Shown: piece after piece, positions 1 to 7,673 of the stretch
How positions within the stretch are numbered: the first letter of the stretch is position 1
How the letters are laid out: every line of letters begins with the position of its first letter
From: Pseudomonadota bacterium
GTDB lineage: Bacteria > Pseudomonadota > Gammaproteobacteria > Burkholderiales > Rhodocyclaceae
NCBI GenBank assembly: GCA_018262245.1
Contig: JAGTRV010000014.1
Span: 1-33,039, forward strand
Length of the DNA: 33,039 nucleotides
Direction: 5' to 3'
Translations under genes and position numbers: made by a program
Notes under the pieces: model-generated
What the model was told of the DNA's origin: nothing
What the model saw: only the letters and a program-made list of their open reading frames with translations
Databases searched by the model: none

Positions 1-98
1 TCACGCTGGTCGATCAGGTAAACGCGCTCTTGCGCAACAGCGGAGAAGCCGATGCCAGCCAGCAGGGCCAGAACCAGAGATTTCTTGACGATATTCAT
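1..98 (-). CDS. Exported protein, N-terminal fragment
   Basis: Only the first 32 codons are present; the gene runs off the left edge of the window. The start is ATG at 98-96. The fragment is a textbook Sec signal peptide: a basic n-region (MNIVKKS), a hydrophobic core (LVLALLAGIGF) and a likely signal peptidase I site after SAVA, leaving a mature start around QERVYLIDQR. The product is therefore exported to the periplasm or outer membrane. The style of the signal peptide resembles small OmpA-family porin-like proteins of betaproteobacteria, but too little is present to assign a family. It is divergent from the Gcr-family gene across a 167-bp gap in which I could not assign a convincing promoter. 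No strong Shine-Dalgarno precedes the ATG. Confidence 0.7.
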   Translation of the reverse strand, partial: MNIVKKSLVLALLAGIGFSAVAQERVYLIDQR

Positions 99-265
99 TT
101 TTCAGCAGTCCCGGTAATTAATTAGGAAGGTGGAGCAATTCAAACACTACCAATTCTATTACGAATAGTCACACTTCAACCACTTGTCACGTACATCGCA
201 AGGACTTTATCTCAAGTAACATGCCTAGTCCGGCGACATAATCGTCTCACCATGGCACCGACAAA

Positions 266-2326
266 ATGATCAAAAAACTGCGCGCCTGCCTCTACTGGTT
301 TCTCGGTAAAACCGCCCCCCTCGGCAACCCGATTGCCAATGCGCTTGAGCGCTTCCGCGATGCCGAGGCCGATACGCTGGAGCTGACCCGGCAGCTGGTT
401 GCCGTGCTGCGCCCGCAGAATCGGCGCGACCACGCCGCACCGGAACGCTATCTGGCCATGCTTGAGCAGCTGGAATCCGATGCCAGCCTGCGTGCGGCAT
501 TTCGCGGGCATATCGTGCATTTCATCGCCACCCGCCGGCTGGTCACCTTTTTCACCGAGAGCGGCATCCTGCCCGGCACCGGCTTCTTTTCGGAATGGTG
601 GCGCATCCTGGGCAGCCGCCTGCTGCCCGAGGTTCCCGATGAAAGGCGGCTCAAGGACTGCCTGCACGTCATTTACGACCGGGCCAGCGACTGGCGCTGG
701 CTGGAGGACATCCCGGCCGAGGCCTCGCAACGCTTCTGGGAACTGATCGCGCCGGCCGAGGAATTACGCACCATCGACTGGCGCAGCATTCAGGAGCAGA
801 TGCTCGATGGCATGCTGCTGCTCGCCCACCGGGTCAGCGGTCTGGGCGTGGAAAGCGAGCTGATGCGCGCTTCGCCCAATTTCGACGACGACACGCCACG
901 TTTCGTCGCCCTGTCGGCCGAGGCGCTTGATTTCGTCAATGCCTTCCGCGCCGCGCTGAACGATCCCGAACAAACCCCGGATGACGGCAGCCAGTTGCTG
1001 GTCATCGCCGACCAGTGCCAGGACACCCTGCAGCGGATACGCAAGCGGGCGCTGACGATCGGCACCAGTCTGCATCTGTCCTATCTGCTGACCCGCAGCG
1101 AGCAAAGTCTCGAACGCCTGCGCGACCTCGCCGCCATTCTGACAGCCGGCGAGCAATCGACCGCCCGGGGCGAAGCCATCCAGGCCTGGGTTGAATTTGC
1201 CCACGCCGCTTTCCTGGCCGAAAACCGCCGCAACAGCCTGCGCTTCTACATCGGCCAGCTGTCACATCTGCTCGCCGTACGCGTCACCGAAAATGCCGCC
1301 CGCTCCGGCGAGCACTACATCTGCGACACACCCGCCGACTATGGCCGGATGTGGCGTTCGGCCGCTGGCGCCGGGGTGCTGATCAGCCTGATGGCGCTGC
1401 TCAAGATCAAGGCGGCGGCACTGCATGCGCCGCTGTTCGGCGAGGCCTTCATGTTCAGCATGATCTACGGCCTGGGTTTCGTCACCATCTTCCTGCTCGG
1501 CATGACGGTGGCGACCAAGCAGCCGGCGATGACCGCACAGACGCTGGCCAGCCTGATCGGCGATCTGAAATTGAACCGCAGCGCCGACCTCGAGCGCCTG
1601 GTCGACGTGATCGCCGCCGTCAGCCGCAGCCAGCTGGCGGCCATCGCCGGCAATGTCATGGTCGCCCTGCCGGTGGCCATTGCCGTCGGGCTCGGCCTCG
1701 GTTTTCTGGCGGATGTACCACCGATCACCGTCGACAAGGGGGCCCACCTGCTGGCCGATCTCGATCCGCTGAGCTGGGCCCTGCCGCATGCCGCCATCGC
1801 CGGCTTCTATCTGTTCCTGTCCGGACTGATCACCGGCTATTTCGACAACCGTGCCGCCTATGCCGACATCGGCCCGCGTCTGGCTCGCCTGCGCTGGCTA
1901 CGGGCATTGTTTGGTCAGGAGCGGGCGGGCCGCATCGGCAATTACATCCAGGAACGGCTCGGCGGCATCATGGGGAATTTCCTGTTCGGCTGCATGCTCG
2001 GCTCGACCGGTGTGATTGGCACCATCCTCGGCCTGCCGCTCGATATCCGGCACATCGCCTTTGCCTCGGCCAACCTCGGCTACGCGCTGACCGGCTTCCA
2101 GTTCGAACTGCCGCTCAAGGCCGTTGCCTGGGCCGCCTTCGGCATCGCCGCCATCGGCTTTACCAATCTGGCGGTCAGTTTCATGCTGGCCCTGCGCACC
2201 GCCATGCGCGCCCGCGGCATCCAGTTCGAGCATGGCGGGCCCTTGCTCAAGGCCCTCTGGGTCCGACTTCGCCTGCAACCGCGCAGTTTCCTGCTGCCAC
2301 CACGCCAAGCCAGCGTCGACGCGTAA
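266..2326 (+). CDS. gcr: Gcr-family ('site-specific recombinase', PF10136) integral membrane protein
   Basis: A 686-residue protein that I recognise as the Gcr/SpecificRecomb family, annotated as site-specific recombinase by analogy with a gonococcal gene. What the sequence shows is different. Residues 1-360 are soluble, helix-rich and rich in Leu, Arg and Glu. Residues 365-644 hold about six or seven hydrophobic segments (near 365-383, 393-413, 456-482, 503-524, 568-612 and 618-644). A short basic tail follows. I find no recognisable tyrosine- or serine-recombinase catalytic signature. ATG 266 is the only in-frame ATG after the stop at 239, though no good ribosome binding site precedes it. 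It ends 9 nt before the tamA start, so it probably heads a gcr-tamA-tamB operon. That context suggests a role in envelope or outer-membrane biogenesis rather than DNA recombination (inference). Confidence 0.85.
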   Translation: MIKKLRACLYWFLGKTAPLGNPIANALERFRDAEADTLELTRQLVAVLRPQNRRDHAAPERYLAMLEQLESDASLRAAFRGHIVHFIATRRLVTFFTESGILPGTGFFSEWWRILGSRLLPEVPDERRLKDCLHVIYDRASDWRWLEDIPAEASQRFWELIAPAEELRTIDWRSIQEQMLDGMLLLAHRVSGLGVESELMRASPNFDDDTPRFVALSAEALDFVNAFRAALNDPEQTPDDGSQLLVIADQCQDTLQRIRKRALTIGTSLHLSYLLTRSEQSLERLRDLAAILTAGEQSTARGEAIQAWVEFAHAAFLAENRRNSLRFYIGQLSHLLAVRVTENAARSGEHYICDTPADYGRMWRSAAGAGVLISLMALLKIKAAALHAPLFGEAFMFSMIYGLGFVTIFLLGMTVATKQPAMTAQTLASLIGDLKLNRSADLERLVDVIAAVSRSQLAAIAGNVMVALPVAIAVGLGLGFLADVPPITVDKGAHLLADLDPLSWALPHAAIAGFYLFLSGLITGYFDNRAAYADIGPRLARLRWLRALFGQERAGRIGNYIQERLGGIMGNFLFGCMLGSTGVIGTILGLPLDIRHIAFASANLGYALTGFQFELPLKAVAWAAFGIAAIGFTNLAVSFMLALRTAMRARGIQFEHGGPLLKALWVRLRLQPRSFLLPPRQASVDA

Positions 2327-2335
2327 AATGACGGC

Positions 2336-4015
2336 GTGATCGCCCGCCGCCTGCCTCTCCTGTTGCTGCTCTGCCTGGCCCAACCAGTGGTTGCGGGTGA
2401 ACTTGATCTGCAGGCCCCCGATAACATCACCAAGCTGCTCGCGCCCTATCTGCCCGACGAGGCGGGCAGCCCGGGCAAACTGCAAGGCTTGCTCAGCGAA
2501 ATCCTGGCCACCGAGGGCTATTTCTCGCCGGTCTTCGAATTTGCCGAAAAGGGTGACGGGCTGAAGCTGACGCTCGACCCCGGCCTGCGAACCACGATCA
2601 ACAGTCTCGATCTGCTGATCGATGGCCCGGTCGAAGCCGGCACCCGGAAAGCACTGATCGACGACTGGGCCTTGCCGGTTGGCCAGCCCTTTCGCCAGGA
2701 GGACTGGAACACGGCCAAGCAGCAGATTCTCTCCCGCCTGCTCGCCGTCGAACACGCCGATGCCCAATTGCTCGACAGCGAGGCGAGTATCGACACCGAA
2801 GCCCACCGGGCCGACCTGCGCGCCCACTACGACGCCGGCCCACGCTACCGTTTCGGCCCGCTGCACGTCGAGGGGCTGCAAAATTATTCGCCCGAACTGA
2901 TCGAGCGCTACAACCGTAGCGTGCAGCCCGGCCAGCCCTATCGCGAGGACAAGCTGAACGCCCTGCAGACGACGCTGCAATCAACGCCCTACTTTGCCTC
3001 GGTGCAGACCATGCTCGACCGGGACGCCGTTGAGGTGCATGACGACGGCACGGCGACCGCCCCCATCCTGGTTCGCGTTCGCGAACGTTCGCCGCACCGC
3101 GTTTCCTTCGGCGCCGGCGCCAGTTCCAATACCGGGGCCCGGGTCGAATTCAATTACCACACGCCCAATCTGTTCGCTCAGGCCTGGGAACTGGACAGCG
3201 GCCTGCGGCTGGAACAGAAGCGGCAGACCGCCTATGCCGACGTTTTTCTGCCGCCGGACGAGCGCAACCGCCGGCACAGCGTCGGAGTGATGGCCGAAGC
3301 GACCGACATCCAGAACCTGAAGACCGAGCGTTATGCCTTTGGCGCCCAAACCATCCAGCAGCGCGGCAGCGTCGAACAACGCCTGTCGCTCAACTGGCAG
3401 AACGAAAAACGCGACCCGGACGGGGCATCGCCGGTGACCAGCCGAGCGCTGGTACCCAACGGCACGTGGACCTGGCGTCATGTCGACAGTCTGATCGAAC
3501 CGCGGAACGGGACCGTGCTCCAGGGACAGATCGGCGGCGGTTCGAAAGCCGCCCTTTCCGACCAGAATTTCGTCCGTGTCCACGCCCGCTTCCAGCATTA
3601 CATCCCGCTCGGTCGTGTCGATACGCTGACCCTGCGCGGGGAAATCGGCTACACGCTGGCCGATTCGCGGCAACGCATCCCGCAGGACTACCTGTTCCGC
3701 ACCGGTGGGGCCAGCTCGGTGCGTGGCTACGCCTACCAGAGCCTGGGCATCAAGGAAGGCAACGCGACGGTTGGTGGCCGCTACCTCGGTATCGCCAGCG
3801 CCGAAGTGACGCACTGGCTGGACGAGGCCTGGGGCATTGCCGCGTTTGTCGATGCCGGCGATGCGGTCGATTCGCTGCAGGATATTCGACTGGCGATTGG
3901 CTACGGCCTGGGCGCCCGCTGGCGCAGCCCGGCCGGGCCGATCGGCGTCGACCTGGCCTATGGCGAACGGACCCGCCAGGTCCAACTGCATTTCTCGCTG
4001 GCCATTCCGTTCTGA
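2336..4015 (+). CDS. tamA: Outer-membrane translocation and assembly module protein TamA (Omp85 family)
   Basis: A 559-residue Omp85-superfamily protein, close to the length of characterised TamA (about 577). It has a signal peptide (residues 1-21, cleavage near VVA-GE), a periplasmic POTRA region (about 22-260, including YRFGPLHVEGL and the following helix/strand pattern), then a 16-strand-type barrel from about residue 265. The barrel includes the motif region around YLFRTGGASSVRGYAYQSLG (VRGY is the Omp85 loop-6 signature). It ends in the expected aromatic beta-signal (HFSLAIPF). The start is GTG at 2336, 9 nt after the gcr stop; the nearby ATG at 2328 is out of frame and closes after three codons. 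TamA sits in the outer membrane and works with the inner-membrane-anchored TamB, whose gene follows directly, in outer-membrane protein assembly and envelope lipid homeostasis. Confidence 0.95.
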   Translation: MIARRLPLLLLLCLAQPVVAGELDLQAPDNITKLLAPYLPDEAGSPGKLQGLLSEILATEGYFSPVFEFAEKGDGLKLTLDPGLRTTINSLDLLIDGPVEAGTRKALIDDWALPVGQPFRQEDWNTAKQQILSRLLAVEHADAQLLDSEASIDTEAHRADLRAHYDAGPRYRFGPLHVEGLQNYSPELIERYNRSVQPGQPYREDKLNALQTTLQSTPYFASVQTMLDRDAVEVHDDGTATAPILVRVRERSPHRVSFGAGASSNTGARVEFNYHTPNLFAQAWELDSGLRLEQKRQTAYADVFLPPDERNRRHSVGVMAEATDIQNLKTERYAFGAQTIQQRGSVEQRLSLNWQNEKRDPDGASPVTSRALVPNGTWTWRHVDSLIEPRNGTVLQGQIGGGSKAALSDQNFVRVHARFQHYIPLGRVDTLTLRGEIGYTLADSRQRIPQDYLFRTGGASSVRGYAYQSLGIKEGNATVGGRYLGIASAEVTHWLDEAWGIAAFVDAGDAVDSLQDIRLAIGYGLGARWRSPAGPIGVDLAYGERTRQVQLHFSLAIPF

Positions 4016-4016
4016 C

Positions 4017-7000
4017 ATGCTGCGCCGCAAACTCCTCCTCGCCAGTACCGTCATCCTGATCGCTTCCGCCACCTGGCTGACGACCAGTGAAAGCGGTCTG
4101 CAAGCGACCACAGGGCTGGCCTCCAGCCTGACCGGTGGGCAGTTGCAGATCGAACAAGCCAGCGGCCGGCTGAGCGGACCGCTGGACCTTGGCCGCCTGC
4201 ACTGGCAGAGCGCTGCTCTCGACATCGAAGCGACGCAAATTCATCTCGACTGGTCGCCCTCGGCCTTGTTGCGCGGCACACTGGAAATTGCCGAACTCAC
4301 CGTCGGCCACCTGCACATCGCCAACCAGCCAAGCGCCAGCCCAAGCATCGCGCCAACCGATCTGCGTCTGCCGCTGACCGTCGAGGTACAAAAACTGGCC
4401 ATTGCCACGCTGTCCTACGGCGAGGCCTTCACGGCCACCGATCTCGCCGCCCGCCTGAGCAGCGATGGCCGCCAGCACCGCCTCGAGGACTTTCATGCCC
4501 AGACCGCCGGCATCACGGCCAGCGCTCGCGCCACGCTGGATGGCGCCCCCCCGTTCGCCCTCGAGGCGAGCGCCGAGATCGCCGGCCGGCTCGATGAACG
4601 CGCCCTGACAATGAGCGCCACGGCAGGCGGCCAACTCGAACGGATCAGCCTTTCCGCCGTCGCCAGCCAAGGCATTGCCGGCCACGCCGAGGTAGTGCTC
4701 ACTCCCTTTGCCAACGCCGCTTTTGCCAGCGCCCGCATCCTGCTCGAGGACATCGACCCGGCCATCTGGCTGGCCGGCGCGCCACAAGCACGGCTCAGCA
4801 TCACGGCCGATGTCCAGCCGCAGGGCGACGGCATCGTCGGCAGCTTCGGCCTGACCAACCACCAGCCCGGCCCGCTCGACCGCCAGCGCCTGCCGTTGAA
4901 CACCCTGGCCGGCACGCTGGACTGGCAGGGCAACACGGCGCGCTTCGCCAGCCTGCATGCCGCCCTGCCCGGCGATGGCGATCTCGATGGCAGCGGCGAA
5001 TGGCAGGATGGCGCGCTGAAACTGGCCTTGACTGCCAGCCGGCTGGATGCCTCCCGGATCGCCTCGATACTGCGCCCGACCCGACTGAACGGGCCGCTGG
5101 CCACGACCCTGGGTGCCAGGCGCCAGGATTTGAAAATGGCGCTGAAAGACAAGACCTTCAGCCTGCTCGTCGAAGCCAGCCACGCCGATGGCCGGGTCGA
5201 GCTGCCCCAACTGCAACTGGCCGCCGGCGATGCCCGCCTGAACGCCCATGGCGAACTCGATCTGACCAACCCGCGCCGCTTTGCTGCCGAAGGCGAGCTG
5301 CTGCGCTTCGACCCCAGCCGTTTCGCCCGGTTACCAAGTGCCCAGATCAACGCCAGCTTCAAGGCCAGCGGACAACTGGCAGCGCAGCCGACGATCGATG
5401 GCAGCTTCACGCTGAAGGATAGCCGGCTGGCCGGCCAGCCCCTGTCCGGGCAAGGCCAGATCCGGGTTGCCTGGCCGCGGATTCCGCAGGCCGACATCCA
5501 GCTCGCTTCCGGCGTCAACCGGCTGACCGCCCACGGCGCCTATGGTCAGCCCGGCGACCTGCTGAGCGTACAGATTGAAGCCCCGCAACTCGCCCCCTAC
5601 GGACTGGAAGGCGGCCTCAGCAGCCGCTTCGACCTGACTGGCGGGGCCCAAAATCCCAGGCTCGCCGGCACACTGAATGCCGCCCGGCTCGGTCTGCCCG
5701 GCGTCATCCGCCTCAACGACCTGAGCCTGAAAAGCGAGGCCGGCAGCGAAGCCAGCTCGCCGCTGCTCCTCGACATCAACATCGCCAGCATCGACATGCC
5801 GGACCAGCCCAGCCTGCTCAAGCTCATCCGCTTTCAGGGCAACGGCACGAACCAGTCGCACCAGCTGAATACCAGCGCCGAAGTGGCCGGCAAAAATCGA
5901 CTGACGCTCGCCGCCGAGGGCGGTCTGGGCAGTGACTACAGTACTTGGCAAGGCAAGCTGCTGGAGGCTCGCCTGAACAGCACCGACCAGGCCCGCAATT
6001 TCCGCCTCGACGCCCCCGCCCCCATCAAGCTCGCGGCGACCGGCTGGAGCATCGGCCCGATCCGGCTGGCCGGCGACCCACTCGACTGGCAAGCCACTTT
6101 GCAGGCCAGCGCCGATGCCCGACAACTCCGCGCCAGCCTCAATGCCCGCGGTAGCCGGATCGGGCAAGTCGATGGCGAACTGAGCGCCGCCATGCGCGGG
6201 GCCTGGTCGCTCGACCGGCAAGCCCGCTGGCAAGGCCGCCTGAAGAGCGACATTGCCGATCTTGGCTGGCTGGCCGAGCTGATCGGCGAAGGCTGGCAGA
6301 GCGAGGGGCGCCTGGCTGGCGAACTGCAACTGGCCGGGACGCCGGCCGCCCCGCTGAGCAGCGGCCGCTTCCGGGGCGAAAAACTGGCCCTGCGCCTGCC
6401 TGGGCAAGGCCTCAACCTGGCCAACGGCGAGCTCGATGTCGACTTGCGCGCCAACCTGCTGCGCATCAACCGGCTTGGTTTCGACAGCCTGCTCCAGGCG
6501 CTACCCCGCCCGCTGCGCCTTGAGGCGCGCGACAATCTGGCCGGGCTGACCCAAAAACCCGGGCGGCTCGAAGTCACCGGCGAAATGCGGATCGATCAGG
6601 GCCAGGCCCAGGACAAAGCCTTCCTCGATATCCACCTCGACCGGCTCGGTGCCTACCAGTTGCCGGATCAATGGGTGGCTGTCTCCGGCGATGGCCGGCT
6701 GACCTGGCAGGATGGCACCCTGGGCGCCCAGGGCAAGCTGGCCGTCGATGCCGGTTACTGGCAACTGGCGCCCAGCGGCACGCCTCGCCTGTCCGACGAC
6801 GTGATCGTCAAGCGCTCCGGCAGCGACAAGGCAGCTGCCACGCTGCGTCCCAAGCTCAATCTTGATATCACCACCGACCTCGGCCGCAATTTCCGCTTCA
6901 ACGGCGCCGGCCTGTCCAGCCGTCTGAGTGGCGAAATCCGGATCACCGCCCGTGGCCGCGACCTGCCGCGGGCGAGCGGCACGATCCGCACCCGGGACGG

Positions 7001-7673
7001 CCGCTTCGATGCCTATGGCCAGAAACTGGAGATCGAGCGCGGCATGCTGAACTTCAACGGTCTGCTCGACAACCCGGGGCTGGATGTCCGGGCCGTGCGC
7101 AAGGGCCTGGCGGTCGAGCCCGGCGTGCAGATCAGCGGCACGGCGCAGAAGCCGGTGGTCAAGCTGGTGTCCGATCCGGAGCTGCCGGATGCCGAAAAAC
7201 TCGCCTGGCTGGTCCTCGGCCACGGCCCGGAACAGATGGGGGCGGGCGATGCAACACTGCTCTTTTCCGCCGCCGGCGGCCTGCTCGGCAACGACTCCGG
7301 GAACGTCATCCAGCAACTGAAGAAAACTTTTGGCTTCGACGAATTCGGCGTGCGCCAGGGCAATCTGGGCGACACCGGGGGGCGGCAGCAGATCAGCCGG
7401 GTGGCCGGTGGCAACAGTGTCGATACGACGAGCACGACCGGCCAGCAGATTCTCAGCGTCGGCAAGCGCCTGTCATCCAATGCCCTGCTCTCCTACGAGC
7501 AGACGCTGGGCCGTGCCGAAGGCATCGTCAAGCTGACCGTCAACCTGACCCGCCAGATCGCCGTGATCGGCCGCGCCGGCAGCGACAATGCACTAGATGT
7601 GTTCTACACACTGACTTTCGGGCGGGATACCACGGTCGACAAAGCCCGCCCGCCAGCGGGACAAAAACCCTAG
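4017..7673 (+). CDS. tamB: Translocation and assembly module subunit TamB (DUF490)
   Basis: A 1218-residue AsmA-like/TamB protein. An N-terminal membrane anchor (MLRRKLLLASTVILIASATWL) is followed by a very long, repetitive beta-rich periplasmic region with recurrent L-x-G-x-hydrophobic patterns, as in lipid-groove proteins of this superfamily. The conserved C-terminal DUF490/TamB domain spans about the last 340 residues (motifs near NFNGLLDNPGLDVRA, LSYEQTLGRAEG and a final YTLTFGR strand). The frame is open upstream, but ATG 4017 is chosen because it lies one base after the tamA stop and begins the anchor helix. TamB bridges the inner membrane to TamA at the outer membrane. Its stop TAG (7671-7673) overlaps the opposite-strand stop of the sensor kinase gene. 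Confidence 0.95.
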   Translation: MLRRKLLLASTVILIASATWLTTSESGLQATTGLASSLTGGQLQIEQASGRLSGPLDLGRLHWQSAALDIEATQIHLDWSPSALLRGTLEIAELTVGHLHIANQPSASPSIAPTDLRLPLTVEVQKLAIATLSYGEAFTATDLAARLSSDGRQHRLEDFHAQTAGITASARATLDGAPPFALEASAEIAGRLDERALTMSATAGGQLERISLSAVASQGIAGHAEVVLTPFANAAFASARILLEDIDPAIWLAGAPQARLSITADVQPQGDGIVGSFGLTNHQPGPLDRQRLPLNTLAGTLDWQGNTARFASLHAALPGDGDLDGSGEWQDGALKLALTASRLDASRIASILRPTRLNGPLATTLGARRQDLKMALKDKTFSLLVEASHADGRVELPQLQLAAGDARLNAHGELDLTNPRRFAAEGELLRFDPSRFARLPSAQINASFKASGQLAAQPTIDGSFTLKDSRLAGQPLSGQGQIRVAWPRIPQADIQLASGVNRLTAHGAYGQPGDLLSVQIEAPQLAPYGLEGGLSSRFDLTGGAQNPRLAGTLNAARLGLPGVIRLNDLSLKSEAGSEASSPLLLDINIASIDMPDQPSLLKLIRFQGNGTNQSHQLNTSAEVAGKNRLTLAAEGGLGSDYSTWQGKLLEARLNSTDQARNFRLDAPAPIKLAATGWSIGPIRLAGDPLDWQATLQASADARQLRASLNARGSRIGQVDGELSAAMRGAWSLDRQARWQGRLKSDIADLGWLAELIGEGWQSEGRLAGELQLAGTPAAPLSSGRFRGEKLALRLPGQGLNLANGELDVDLRANLLRINRLGFDSLLQALPRPLRLEARDNLAGLTQKPGRLEVTGEMRIDQGQAQDKAFLDIHLDRLGAYQLPDQWVAVSGDGRLTWQDGTLGAQGKLAVDAGYWQLAPSGTPRLSDDVIVKRSGSDKAAATLRPKLNLDITTDLGRNFRFNGAGLSSRLSGEIRITARGRDLPRASGTIRTRDGRFDAYGQKLEIERGMLNFNGLLDNPGLDVRAVRKGLAVEPGVQISGTAQKPVVKLVSDPELPDAEKLAWLVLGHGPEQMGAGDATLLFSAAGGLLGNDSGNVIQQLKKTFGFDEFGVRQGNLGDTGGRQQISRVAGGNSVDTTSTTGQQILSVGKRLSSNALLSYEQTLGRAEGIVKLTVNLTRQIAVIGRAGSDNALDVFYTLTFGRDTTVDKARPPAGQKP

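Noticed and set aside
147-165. Short inverted repeat CTATT-ACG-AATAG in the gap before gcr as an operator.
   Set aside because: Five-base arms in an AT-rich gap are not distinctive, and no promoter could be anchored to it.
252-269. Five-codon mini-frame overlapping the gcr start codon as ATGA.
   Set aside because: No ribosome binding site, and short frames of this kind are expected by chance.
266-2326. Reading the Gcr-family gene as evidence of a mobile element or site-specific recombination system.
   Set aside because: The protein is multi-pass membrane in pattern, lies in a housekeeping envelope operon, and there are no flanking repeats, integrase or attachment-site duplications.
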